Source: Paracoccaceae bacterium
Lineage (GTDB): Bacteria > Pseudomonadota > Alphaproteobacteria > Rhodobacterales > Rhodobacteraceae
NCBI GenBank assembly: GCA_033344815.1
Contig: JAWPMR010000001.1
Location: 1 to 46,135, forward strand
DNA: 46,135 nt
Direction: 5' to 3'
The number at the start of each line of letters is the position of its first letter. Within the stretch, counting starts at the first letter, position 1. Position numbers and translations under genes: made by a program. The notes beneath the pieces are model-generated. The model had not been told where the DNA came from, made no database searches, and worked only from the letters and a program-made list of their open reading frames with translations. Of the stretch, positions 16,168 through 23,995 are shown piece after piece.

Positions 16168-17094
16168 TCATGCCGCTGGTACGCATTTCGGACGGAAGTC
16201 GAAGAGTGGGATGCCCATGGTGCGAGCCTTGTCGGCGAGATTTTCGGTGATGCCGGAGCCCGGGAAGACGATGATTCCGATGGGCAGGGTGTCGAGTAAC
16301 TGGTCGTTGCGCTTGAAGGGGGCCGACTTGCCGTGCCGCGTCCAGTCCGGCTTGAAGACGATCTGCGCCACGCTGCGATTGTCGGCCCATGCGGCGGCGA
16401 TGCGTTCGGCCCCGCGCGGGGCGCCACCGTGCAACAGAACCATGTCCGCATGTTTCGCGTGTACGCGGTCGAGGGCTGTCCAGATGGCTGTGTGATCATC
16501 GCAATCCAGCCCGCCCGTGAAGGCGATTTTCGTGCCCTGCGGCAGGAGTGGCTCCAGATCGGCCCGGCGCTTTGCGGCGAGATGGTCGCGGCTGTCGATC
16601 AAGGACGCTGTCAGGGTACGGCGGTTCACATGGCTGCCTGCGCGCGGGTGCCAGGTTTGGCCAAGATGGGTCTCGAAAAGCTCGGCGGCGAGATCGCGCA
16701 TGGCCTCAAAGGCATTGCGGCGTTCGATCAGCGTGATGCCTTCGGCAATAAGGGTCTCGAGTTCGACCGACCGGACTTCGGACCCGTCCTGCTCGCGTTG
16801 CGACCGCTTCTGCGCTTGTTCGTTGCTGTCGAGCTCACGGTTTGTCCGTGTCGATGTGCGGTGGAACAGGTTGGCCATGGACCAGAGCAGGTCTTCGAGG
16901 TCGGGTTCCAGCCGCGTGTCAGACAGGATCGAGACGAGCGCGTCGAAGATATCAGCAATGGCAGTGCGAATGGCGTCGGGCTCTGGCAAGGGGCGAGGAT
17001 CAGGCTCGTCAGTGAAAGGGCGCCAGCCGTGAAGCTGCAGTTCCTCGAGCACGACGGCGGTGGAGGATCGGGTGTGAAGATGGGTCTCGGTCAT
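16168..17094 (-). CDS. DUF2493 domain protein
   Basis: A 308-residue protein. The N-terminal two thirds are helical and charged. The C-terminal DUF2493 domain (about 185-300) is a Rossmann-like fold of the SLOG superfamily: KIAFTGGLDCDDHTAIWTAL, then VLLHGGAPRGAERIAAAW and GIIVFPGSGITENLADKA. SLOG domains bind nucleotides or nucleotide-derived ligands, so a ligand-sensing role is possible. DUF2493 proteins occur in the maintenance modules of this ICE type beside Toprim and ParB proteins. The ATG at 17094 has GGAGAC upstream. Its 5' leader shares two blocks with that of DUF736. Confidence 0.88.
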   Translation of the reverse strand: MTETHLHTRSSTAVVLEELQLHGWRPFTDEPDPRPLPEPDAIRTAIADIFDALVSILSDTRLEPDLEDLLWSMANLFHRTSTRTNRELDSNEQAQKRSQREQDGSEVRSVELETLIAEGITLIERRNAFEAMRDLAAELFETHLGQTWHPRAGSHVNRRTLTASLIDSRDHLAAKRRADLEPLLPQGTKIAFTGGLDCDDHTAIWTALDRVHAKHADMVLLHGGAPRGAERIAAAWADNRSVAQIVFKPDWTRHGKSAPFKRNDQLLDTLPIGIIVFPGSGITENLADKARTMGIPLFDFRPKCVPAA

Positions 17095-17290
17095 GATGTC
17101 GTCTCCGGTTGTCGAAGACCGCGCCTCTCGCGGCCTTTCCGGGCAACGGAAAAGCCGGGACCGGGCGGGTCTGCACCGCCGCGCATGCGGCGGCCGAAGC
17201 GGAGCGGAGGACGGCCTGCCGTTGCGGGCCCGTTCGGGCTCTGCTCCGTTTTGCCCGCTCTCGGAAGGCCGGAAGGCGTTGCTCTGATCG
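17095..17290 (-). promoter_or_regulatory. 5' leader of DUF2493, related to the DUF736 leader
   Basis: The minus-strand leader contains a CCGCG/CGCGG hairpin at 17119-17133 within an 18-base block that differs at only two bases from 14968-14985, and the block AGCGGAGGACGGC (plus-strand sense) at 17203-17215, identical to 15046-15058. The order and approximate spacing to the start codon are the same in both. This points to a duplicated structured leader; function is unknown. Confidence 0.5.
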
Positions 17291-17321
17291 CGGATGCGCT
17301 GACCCGGGCCGTCGCGCACGA

Positions 17322-18365
17322 TCAGTCGGTTGCGAGGTCGAGGATCATTGCCGCGTCTTCCGGCGTCAGTTGCTGACGCAGATGCGCGCGCAGCTCGTCG
17401 CGGCCATTAGCGCGCAGGTCGTCGTTGAAATCGCCGAGATGTGGCGAGAGGTAAATCGCGTCGATCCCGGCCCCAATGGCCCGATGCGTCAGTTGGTCCG
17501 CGGAGGACAGGCCTGCCGGATCGGCATCGACGGCGATGTAGAGGCGGCGAAGATCGGCGGGCAGCTGCAGGGCTGCGAGATGGTTGGCGGACAGAGCCGC
17601 CACGACAGGAAGGTTCGGCAGGGCCAGATGCAGGGAGAGCATGGTTTCCAGCCCTTCGCCTGCGGCCAGCAAGCTGACCGGTTTGCCGATGCGAACACCA
17701 TGGCCGAGAAGATTGCCCATGGCTTTGCGCGATGGGATGACCGGGGCCTTGTCCGCAGTTGCGGGGTCAAGCCAGGTGCGGTGCAGGCCGGTTAGCTGTC
17801 CATCAAGGTCCGTCACCTTGGCGAGCAGGGCGGGCCAGGCCTCTGGCGGGTCCGTCAGTGCGTGATCCTCGCGCCAGTAGAAGCAACTCGGGTGAAACCG
17901 GAGACTGTCGAGATGGCCCAGCCCAGTAAGGCCGCGCCCCGCGAGATAGCGTTCTACCAAGGTGCCCGACATCGGCTGGCCCATGGCCCAGAGCCGCCGC
18001 GCTGCCTCAGGTGAGCCACGACTGGCTGGCGGTTTGGCGGCGCGGTGCCTGTCTGTCCGCGGCAGGCTGAGAAACCTGCGCGCTTCGTCCAGCGTGTCCC
18101 TCAGGGTGGTGATACCCATGTTCAGGGCGATCAGGTCCAGAAGGTCGCCGTGCTGCCCGGTTGCGGAATCGGTCCATTTTCCGGCGGCACCGGGACCAGA
18201 GATCGGACCGGTCAGTCGGACATAGAGGCTGCGGCCTGGTGTGTTCTGCACATCGCCAACGATCCAGTAGCGGCCCTGTTTGCGCCCGTTCGTGAGGTAG
18301 TGACGGCAGACGGCCTCGGCATCCTCGGCAAGGCGGCGGGCGATGTCGGCGGCGGGGCTGTGCAT
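17322..18365 (-). CDS. Toprim-domain protein (DUF7146/primase-like)
   Basis: A 347-residue protein related to plasmid-type DNA primases. An N-terminal domain (about 1-95), with CRHYLTNGRKQGRYWIVGDV and GKWTDSATGQHGDLLDLIAL, resembles the CHC2-like primase start but lacks the zinc cysteines. The C-terminal Toprim domain (about 225-320) shows the catalytic Glu in LLAAGEGLETML and the DxD in LYIAVDADPAG. Such genes may prime replacement-strand synthesis after conjugation. The ATG at 18365 lies downstream of the parB terminator; longer frames only run through parB in another frame. Confidence 0.88.
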   Translation of the reverse strand: MHSPAADIARRLAEDAEAVCRHYLTNGRKQGRYWIVGDVQNTPGRSLYVRLTGPISGPGAAGKWTDSATGQHGDLLDLIALNMGITTLRDTLDEARRFLSLPRTDRHRAAKPPASRGSPEAARRLWAMGQPMSGTLVERYLAGRGLTGLGHLDSLRFHPSCFYWREDHALTDPPEAWPALLAKVTDLDGQLTGLHRTWLDPATADKAPVIPSRKAMGNLLGHGVRIGKPVSLLAAGEGLETMLSLHLALPNLPVVAALSANHLAALQLPADLRRLYIAVDADPAGLSSADQLTHRAIGAGIDAIYLSPHLGDFNDDLRANGRDELRAHLRQQLTPEDAAMILDLATD

Positions 18366-18390
18366 GCTTTCTGCCTCCTGTCGTGGATAG

Positions 18391-18421
18391 AAAAAGGGGC
18401 CCGCCATTTCTGGCGGACCCC
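18391..18421 (-). terminator. Rho-independent terminator after parB
   Basis: On the minus strand GGGGTCCGCCA and TGGCGGGCCCC form an 11-bp stem (one G-U pair) closed by a GAAA-type loop and followed by TTTTTC. It lies 45 bases after the parB stop and would end the parB transcript or attenuate reading into the Toprim gene. Confidence 0.85.
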
Positions 18422-18465
18422 GGCTGCCGGAACTCGGGGGGAAGGAGCTCCGACCTGCTCGAAAG

Positions 18466-20586
18466 TCACTCGGCGGCTGTCTTGGCGAAGGCGTCCGTGG
18501 TGACGGGATCATCTTCGCCTGACACATCGGAATCTCCGATAGCCGGTTCGCCGCCGTCTTCCGCCGTTTGCCCTTCGCCTGCGCCAGTATCATCATCCGA
18601 AGTCGGCTCATCGAGGTTGTCGACCAATTCGAACTCCGCGACATCCTCTTCCGGAAGCGGTGGCGTGCGCAGCGGATCCGGCAGCCAGATGGTGCCGGAG
18701 AGCAGGTCCTCTGCTGCCGTCACCATCTCGGCCTTCTTCAGCCCGGCGATCCGGTCAGCGGCATCTTCGCCCTTCGCTTCGCGCACTGCTTCAAGGATGC
18801 GGGCCTTGGTCACGCGGCCGAGGAAACTGTCGCCTGTCGCCGTCCAGCCCGCCTTGGCCATGTCGAGCCCGACGGTCCCGGCCAGCACATCCGCATGCGC
18901 TATGGCGCGCGGACGGCGCTGGTAGGGGTCGTGGACGGCATTCACGCTCATCGCCACGCAATGGGCGAAAAGCGCCTCGCGGCTGCAGCTGTCGAACTCG
19001 GTCAGCGCCTCCCAGAGGTCCTCGGATGCCTTCGGCAGGTTCCGTGCCCAGGTCTCGTGGCGCTGGTCGATGGCCTGCGCGTAGGGCGTGTCGCCGAGGC
19101 TCGGCACCTGCGACCCGAAGGCGGCGTTGCGCGGTTCGATCTCGACGCAGCTGTCGACGGCGTAGCGGTAGAAGAGCCGCAGGACCATCGCGTGCAGGGC
19201 CGCGAGGAAGGCGATCTGCGGATCCTGGGCCAGCGCATTGCGCAGCGCGAGGGTGCGATGGGCCGTCAGTTCCATGACAAGGCGGTCGGAGAGCGGTTTG
19301 AGACCGTCATCCTCTTCCTCCTCGTCCGTGGGAGACACGACGGTGTCATCGATGTCCTCGTCCGGCGCCGCTTGCGGTGCGACGTCGCCGGTGTCCTCCA
19401 CCTCCTCGACCGGCTCATCCTCGGGCCGCACGTAGCCGCGTTCGACCCGCAACCGCCCAGAACTGTCGATGCTGACGAAGGCGCCGGCCAGCGCGAGGTC
19501 TTCGGCCTCAAACTGGATCGGGCGCGCCTCAAGTGCCTCTATCGCCTCCTCGATTTCGCCCAACCGGGCATCGACATCGTCGGGCAGCTCGTCGGCTTCC
19601 GCATGCTCGGCCTCGAGCGCATCGTATTCGGCCTTCAGCGCCTGGTAGGTGGCAGCTTCCTCGTCGCTCATCGGCACGGCCTCGCCATGGACGCGGCGCA
19701 TCCCGAAGGTGTGGCCGTAGGGGAACTCGTTGTCGACCTCGACCCATTTCCAGCCCTCGGCACGCACCGCCTCGGCCTCCTCGGCTAGCTTCTCGCGCAC
19801 CATCACGTCGAGCAGGGCGGCATCCTGCAGCCAGCCGCCGTCGTCCTGCTGGAACAGGTCGCGCAGGATCTCGCCCCCGGCCTCGACGTAGTCGTCAAGC
19901 CCGACGAACTGCGCCCGCTTGTCCGAGGCCCGCACCGCACCCTCGGTCAGCATGCGGCGGATCTCGTAGGGCTGCCGGGAATAGTGCCGCTGCAACGCCT
20001 CCCAGACCTGCTCCTGCCGCGCGTGATCGGGATTGACCGTGAAGGCCATGAGCTGGTCGAGCGTCATCTCCTCCTCGGCATAGGCATCATGCAGCGAGGG
20101 CGCAACGGCGGCGAGCTTCAGCCGCTGCTTGACTACGCTGGCCGAGACGAAGAAGACCGCGGCGATCTCCTCCTCGGTGCGGCCCTTCTCCCGCATCGCC
20201 TGAAACGCCCGGAACTGGTCGAGCGGATGCAGCGGCGCGCGCTGGACGTTCTCGGCCAGGCTGTCTTCCTCGGCGAGCCCGTCGGTGCGCACGATGCAAG
20301 GCACCAGCGTGGTCTTGTTCATGCGCTTCTGCTTCACGAGCAGTTCCAGCGCCCGGAACCGCCGCCCGCCGGCAGGGATCGTGTACATGCCGGTCTCGGC
20401 AGCGCTCTCGTCCAGGACGGGCCGCACGGTGATGGAACTGAGCAGCGTCCGCCGGGCGATGTCCTCGGCCAGTTCCTCGATCGACACGCCCGCCTTGACG
20501 TGGCGCACGTTCGACTGGCTGAGCATCAGCTTGTTGAAGGGAATGTCGCGCGAGGCGCTGAGGGTGATCTTCTGTTGCTTTGTCAT
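18466..20586 (-). CDS. Large ParB/RepB-like nuclease-domain protein
   Basis: A 706-residue ParB-superfamily protein. The N-terminal ParB/Srx domain (about 15-115) contains SQSNVRHVKAG, the phosphate-binding TIPAGGRRFRALELL and ENVQRAPLHPLDQFRAFQAM. An HTH follows (about 150-180, TEEEIAAVFFVSASVVKQRL). The remaining 500 residues are acidic and partly coiled, far longer than chromosomal ParB. ICE-borne proteins of this type are annotated as ParB N-terminal domain proteins; they probably bind CTP and DNA and may act in partition or as nucleases. No parA is adjacent. The gene has a conserved leader (20587-20672) also found before DUF932. Confidence 0.92.
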   Translation of the reverse strand: MTKQQKITLSASRDIPFNKLMLSQSNVRHVKAGVSIEELAEDIARRTLLSSITVRPVLDESAAETGMYTIPAGGRRFRALELLVKQKRMNKTTLVPCIVRTDGLAEEDSLAENVQRAPLHPLDQFRAFQAMREKGRTEEEIAAVFFVSASVVKQRLKLAAVAPSLHDAYAEEEMTLDQLMAFTVNPDHARQEQVWEALQRHYSRQPYEIRRMLTEGAVRASDKRAQFVGLDDYVEAGGEILRDLFQQDDGGWLQDAALLDVMVREKLAEEAEAVRAEGWKWVEVDNEFPYGHTFGMRRVHGEAVPMSDEEAATYQALKAEYDALEAEHAEADELPDDVDARLGEIEEAIEALEARPIQFEAEDLALAGAFVSIDSSGRLRVERGYVRPEDEPVEEVEDTGDVAPQAAPDEDIDDTVVSPTDEEEEDDGLKPLSDRLVMELTAHRTLALRNALAQDPQIAFLAALHAMVLRLFYRYAVDSCVEIEPRNAAFGSQVPSLGDTPYAQAIDQRHETWARNLPKASEDLWEALTEFDSCSREALFAHCVAMSVNAVHDPYQRRPRAIAHADVLAGTVGLDMAKAGWTATGDSFLGRVTKARILEAVREAKGEDAADRIAGLKKAEMVTAAEDLLSGTIWLPDPLRTPPLPEEDVAEFELVDNLDEPTSDDDTGAGEGQTAEDGGEPAIGDSDVSGEDDPVTTDAFAKTAAE

Positions 20587-20672
20587 CGGGATATCTCCGC
20601 GACAGGCCAGCCGGGAGCCTCTCTCTCGACCTCCAAACCCGTCACGGAAAACCCGGCACCCCTCTGACTCTC
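20587..20672 (-). promoter_or_regulatory. Conserved 5' leader, copy 1 (parB)
   Basis: Read on the minus strand, this leader begins GAGAGTCAGAGGGG and ends at the parB ATG. A 30-base block (plus strand 20618-20647) is identical in the leader of DUF932 (22666-22695), and further blocks before and after match closely. The RNA can form a small hairpin (CCG-TGA-CGG) inside an outer stem (GCCGGG with CCCGGC). It lies where a cis-acting RNA would sit; I know no named family that it matches. Confidence 0.65.
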
Positions 20673-20686
20673 AATCGCCCCCTCAA

Positions 20687-20736
20687 AATATGTAACATAT
20701 TCTCTTGACCGCGCATCAGAATAAATGTTACATATT
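20687..20736. promoter_or_regulatory. Paired operator-like inverted repeats and promoter between parB and the RHH-like gene
   Basis: The perfect inverted repeat AATATGTAACATATT (20687-20701) recurs with two mismatches at 20722-20736; the two centres are 35 bases apart. Between them lies TTGACC (20705-20710), a good -35 box, and just after the second copy is TATACT (20740-20745), a good -10 sequence. The pair is placed to control the rightward gene and possibly the divergent parB leader. The RHH-like protein encoded next door is the obvious candidate binder. Confidence 0.6.
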
Positions 20737-20764
20737 ACCTATACTGGAACTAAAGGAGATGGCC

Positions 20765-21331
20765 ATGATGCCCGTAGTTAGGATCAATGACGCAACGTTT
20801 GCCGATATCAGCACGCTCAAAGTCTGGTTCGGAACCAAGTCGCCAAGTGAAACAATCGATCGCATCGTCCAAGAGGCGATGGAACAGCTTGGTATGGAAC
20901 GTGATTATGAAGTGCTGGAAACATCCGAGATTTCGGATGATGGCGTACTGACATTTGACACTGCACCAAGCCTTACATTCACGAAGCCGATGAAAGCATC
21001 TATCGACGGAGAGCTGATCCAGAATCCGAAATGGGCCTCAATCCTGAACTCGATGATTGCAGGATTGAAGTCCAAAGGGTTCGAAGGTGAGAAGCTGGTT
21101 CGGGAACTGGGTATTCCGGCAAAGGCTTCCAGCTATGAGGAAGAGGGCTATCGGTACTATCCGGAGCTTGGGATCTCGATTCAGGGTCAGTCAGCCGCGG
21201 ATGCATGGAAAGAGGTCGATCGACTTGCCAATAAGCATCGCATTCCCGTTACTGTGGAGTTCGTCTGGCGCCAAAACCCGAAAGCACAGTATCCTGGAAA
21301 GGCCGGTGTCCTCCGAGCCGGCAACGCTTAA
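20765..21331 (+). CDS. RHH/SeqA-N-terminal-like protein of unknown function
   Basis: A 188-residue protein. The first 45 residues (MPVVRINDATFADISTLKVW, then SPSETIDRIVQEAMEQLG) form one beta strand and two helices, the pattern of a ribbon-helix-helix or SeqA N-terminal dimer domain. A second domain (about 75-185) contains NPKWASILNSMIAGLKSKGF and YRYYPELGISIQGQSAADAW; I do not recognise it. It is the only rightward gene in the maintenance module. I placed the start at 20765 because AAAGGAG lies seven bases upstream. The paired inverted repeats in its promoter suggest autoregulation. Confidence 0.75.
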   Translation: MMPVVRINDATFADISTLKVWFGTKSPSETIDRIVQEAMEQLGMERDYEVLETSEISDDGVLTFDTAPSLTFTKPMKASIDGELIQNPKWASILNSMIAGLKSKGFEGEKLVRELGIPAKASSYEEEGYRYYPELGISIQGQSAADAWKEVDRLANKHRIPVTVEFVWRQNPKAQYPGKAGVLRAGNA

Positions 21332-21441
21332 GCGCAGTCGAAAGCACTGAAAGCGCTCCAGTCAAAGCGCCGTGGGCCGGTCCCCTTTGCATTCTTCAAT
21401 ATATGGCGACGGCTTATCAGCAAGCCGTCGCCAAAGGCTTC

Positions 21442-22635
21442 TCAACCGACCTTCTCCAACAACGCCTTCGCCTTCCCCTCCATCACCAAGCGCGCATCCT
21501 GCTGCGGCTTTGAGCGCGCCACCGCCGTGATCCCCTGAACGAATTCGAAGACACTCTCGGGCGGGCGGCCTTCCTCGGCCAGCACCGTCTCGACGATCCG
21601 CCCCGTCTCCGCCTTCGAGAATCCGCGTTTGCGCAGGAAGTCCTGACGGTCCTCGTCCGACCGCGCGACGATCTTCTCCCGCGCCGCGCGGATGCCGTCG
21701 ATGAAGGGCGCCGGCGAGGACTCGGCGAAGCGGCTGAGCGCCGGGGCGGCCTCATGCGTGAAGCGGGAGGCCGCGTATTTCGAGTGCCGGATCGTGATCT
21801 CCTGGAAATCCTCGACGCCCCAGAGGTTGCGGTTCTGGCAGACCGCGCGCAGGTAGAAGCTGGCGATGCCGAGAGTCTTGGCGCCGACCTCGGAGTTCCA
21901 GCAATAGAACCCCCGGAAATAAAGGTCGGGCGAGCCGTCGGGCAGCTGCCCCGCCTCGATCGGGTTGAGGTCGTCGACGAGGAACAGGAACACGTCGCGG
22001 TCGGAGGCGTATAGCGTCGTCGTCTCCTTCGTCACGTCCACGCGCGGGTTGTAGATGCCCGTCGACCAGTCGAGCACGCCCGGCACCTTCCAGCGCGTGT
22101 CGTCAATGCCGTTGCCCGCGATGCGCTGGACGGCGGAGACCAGTTCGTGGTCGTAGATGCGGCCATAATCCGGGCCGGTCACGGCGCGCAGTTCCGTGCG
22201 GCCATCCGCGACCTCCATGGTCTTGATTTGCTCGGCCCGGTTATTGGTCAGGCCGTATTGCAGGTTGATCCCCGCCAGCGGCGCGGGCAGCTGCCGCAGA
22301 TAGGCCGCGGGCGCGCCGACGAGGCTCGAGAGCTGGCCGAAACTCCAATGCGTCGGTGCAATCGGCTCATCCGCACCTGGCAGGACCAGCCCGAGTTTCT
22401 CCGGATCGTCGCGATGCGCCTCGACCCGGATCGCCGCGCTTTCCACCGTGCGCGTCCGGCTGAGCTCCGCCCGTCCCTTGACCGAGGCGAAGAGATCGTC
22501 GAGCGACAGATACCGCTCGTCATCCGGCCGCGAGAACCACTCCGACGACACGCGGTCTACATTCGTGCCGCGCGACACATCCACCTTGTAGCCGCCGCTG
22601 ATGTCACGCCCGGCATCGATAGTTTCGGTATTCAT
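21442..22635 (-). CDS. DUF932 domain protein
   Basis: A 397-residue DUF932 protein, a phage/plasmid-type family of unknown activity with a beta-rich core: HWSFGQLSSLVGAPAAYLRQ, LRAVTGPDYGRIYDHELVSA, then YFRGFYCWNSEVGAKTLGIA. The C-terminus is helical and charged. It is a standard member of the maintenance module of these ICEs, near ParB and the integrase. The start codon at 22635 overlaps the integrase stop (ATGA), and its conserved 5' leader lies inside the integrase 3' coding sequence. Confidence 0.92.
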   Translation of the reverse strand: MNTETIDAGRDISGGYKVDVSRGTNVDRVSSEWFSRPDDERYLSLDDLFASVKGRAELSRTRTVESAAIRVEAHRDDPEKLGLVLPGADEPIAPTHWSFGQLSSLVGAPAAYLRQLPAPLAGINLQYGLTNNRAEQIKTMEVADGRTELRAVTGPDYGRIYDHELVSAVQRIAGNGIDDTRWKVPGVLDWSTGIYNPRVDVTKETTTLYASDRDVFLFLVDDLNPIEAGQLPDGSPDLYFRGFYCWNSEVGAKTLGIASFYLRAVCQNRNLWGVEDFQEITIRHSKYAASRFTHEAAPALSRFAESSPAPFIDGIRAAREKIVARSDEDRQDFLRKRGFSKAETGRIVETVLAEEGRPPESVFEFVQGITAVARSKPQQDARLVMEGKAKALLEKVG

Positions 22636-23813
22636 GGGTTTTCTCCCGCGACGGGCGGCCGAAAGCCTCTCTCTCGACCTCCAAACCCGTCACGGGCCGG
22701 GACGGCTCCCCTCTGACTCTCGGGTCGCTCCGCAGCGCGGGTCTCGAGCGGGGAAGGGGCGCGCGACGCGGCGAGCCGGTGCAGCGTTTCCGGGCGGATA
22801 TGGGTGTAGCGGCGCAGCATTTTCCAATCTTTGTGGCCGGTGACCAGCGAGACTTGCTCAATGGCGAAGCCGGCCTCGAACAGGCGGCTTGTGCCCTCAT
22901 GGCGTAGATCGTGGAAATGCAGGTCCTTCACGCTGACCTCGACGCAGGCGCGCCGGAAGGCCGTTCCGACCGATTTCGAGTTGTAGGGAAAGATCCGGCC
23001 CCTTGCGTGCCCGAGTTCCTTGGCTTGTTCGGTCACCAATGCCCAGGCATCGAACCCCGTGGCGGCGAAGAGTGGGATCCGCTGGTCGTTCCCGGTCTTG
23101 TTGCGCGGGTCCTTCCTGTCGCGGATCATGAGCATCCGGCGGTCGACGTCGAGATCGGTCCATTCGACGCGGCAGATTTCGTCGAGCCGCATGGCCGTGG
23201 CCACCGCGAACTTGACGATCCGCGTCATCGGCAGGGTCAGGCGTTCGTTGTCATCGAAGCAGCGGAAGAGGCGGTTCAACTCGTCCGTGGTAGGGCGACG
23301 ATCCCGCTCTGTGCCCTTGCCGATCAGGCCGAGACGTTTGAGCGCCACGCGCGCCAGATCGACGGGTTCCGGAGAGATGTCGAGCCCGTGCACAGCCGCC
23401 GCATGGGTGATGATCATCTTGATCACGCCGATATCGATGCCGAGAGTGACCGGGCCCGCACCTTGCTCCGCACGCATCTTGCCGTAGTCGATCAGCTTCT
23501 GCCGGTCGAGGTGCCCGATCTTCTCCTTGCCCAGATCGCGCTTGAGCGTCGTGAGCGTGGCGGCCTTGCTGCGACGCGGCGGTTTCCCTACCTCGCACAT
23601 ATCGGTTATATGAAGATCGATGAGGTCGCCAAAGGTCTGGAGGCGGGAAACGGACGACTTGTTCGGCGCCAGCCCCTGATCGACCCGGGTCTCCGCCTGG
23701 CGGGCCCAACGATGGGCGTCGTCGCGGCGGAGGAACGTCTCGCTCGCGTAGCGGCCCTTTCGTCTGATCTGGACCCGGTAGGCTCCGGAGGGAAGCTTGG
23801 TGATGGAGGCCAT
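22632..23813 (-). CDS. int: Tyrosine recombinase (dusA-type integrase)
   Basis: A 393-residue site-specific integrase at the right end of the element. It has the arm-binding N-terminal domain (MASITKLPSGAYRVQIRRKG), a SAM-like core-binding domain (about 60-165), and a catalytic domain with Arg in ATAMRLDEICRVEW, the box LHFHDLRHEGTSRLF, His in VTGHKDWKML and the nucleophile Tyr in RRYTHIR. The last 40 residues are G/R/P-rich and coincide with the DUF932 leader, so this tail is probably not part of the conserved fold. The ATG at 23813 matches the usual integrase start. Only 113 bases separate it from dusA, its insertion site. Confidence 0.95.
   Translation of the reverse strand: MASITKLPSGAYRVQIRRKGRYASETFLRRDDAHRWARQAETRVDQGLAPNKSSVSRLQTFGDLIDLHITDMCEVGKPPRRSKAATLTTLKRDLGKEKIGHLDRQKLIDYGKMRAEQGAGPVTLGIDIGVIKMIITHAAAVHGLDISPEPVDLARVALKRLGLIGKGTERDRRPTTDELNRLFRCFDDNERLTLPMTRIVKFAVATAMRLDEICRVEWTDLDVDRRMLMIRDRKDPRNKTGNDQRIPLFAATGFDAWALVTEQAKELGHARGRIFPYNSKSVGTAFRRACVEVSVKDLHFHDLRHEGTSRLFEAGFAIEQVSLVTGHKDWKMLRRYTHIRPETLHRLAASRAPSPLETRAAERPESQRGAVPARDGFGGRERGFRPPVAGENP
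22636..22721 (-). promoter_or_regulatory. Conserved 5' leader, copy 2 (DUF932)
   Basis: Second copy of the element seen before parB: GAGAGTCAGAGGGG at the 5' end, then a CCCG-TGA-CGGG hairpin, then the 30-base block (plus strand 22666-22695) identical to copy 1, then the DUF932 ATG. The hairpin arms differ from copy 1 yet still pair. Here the whole element lies within the last codons of the integrase gene. Confidence 0.65.
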
Positions 23814-23926
23814 TTTCGTGTGCGCTGTGTGTGCAATGAGTCGTCGTAGAGGGGCAAATTCGGGGATATTGGGGCGTATTCCAGCGTAGCAGCATCCGCC
23901 GCCAACAGTTTGAAGATACACAAAAA

Positions 23927-23995
23927 ATGCAAATAAATCAACACGCTAGATTATCTATTGCGCCGATGATGGATTGGACAGATCGCCATTGTCGG
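23927..23995. mobile_element. attR: ICE right attachment site region (5' end of dusA)
   Basis: The integrase sits directly upstream of dusA, a known hotspot where islands insert at the 5' end and restore the reading frame. The first codons of dusA (MQINQHAR) look unlike the rest, while from LSIAPMMDWTDRHC on the protein is typical. The crossover is therefore probably within the codons for that block (about 23950-23995). The other end lies outside the window, so the exact repeat cannot be seen. Confidence 0.5.
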
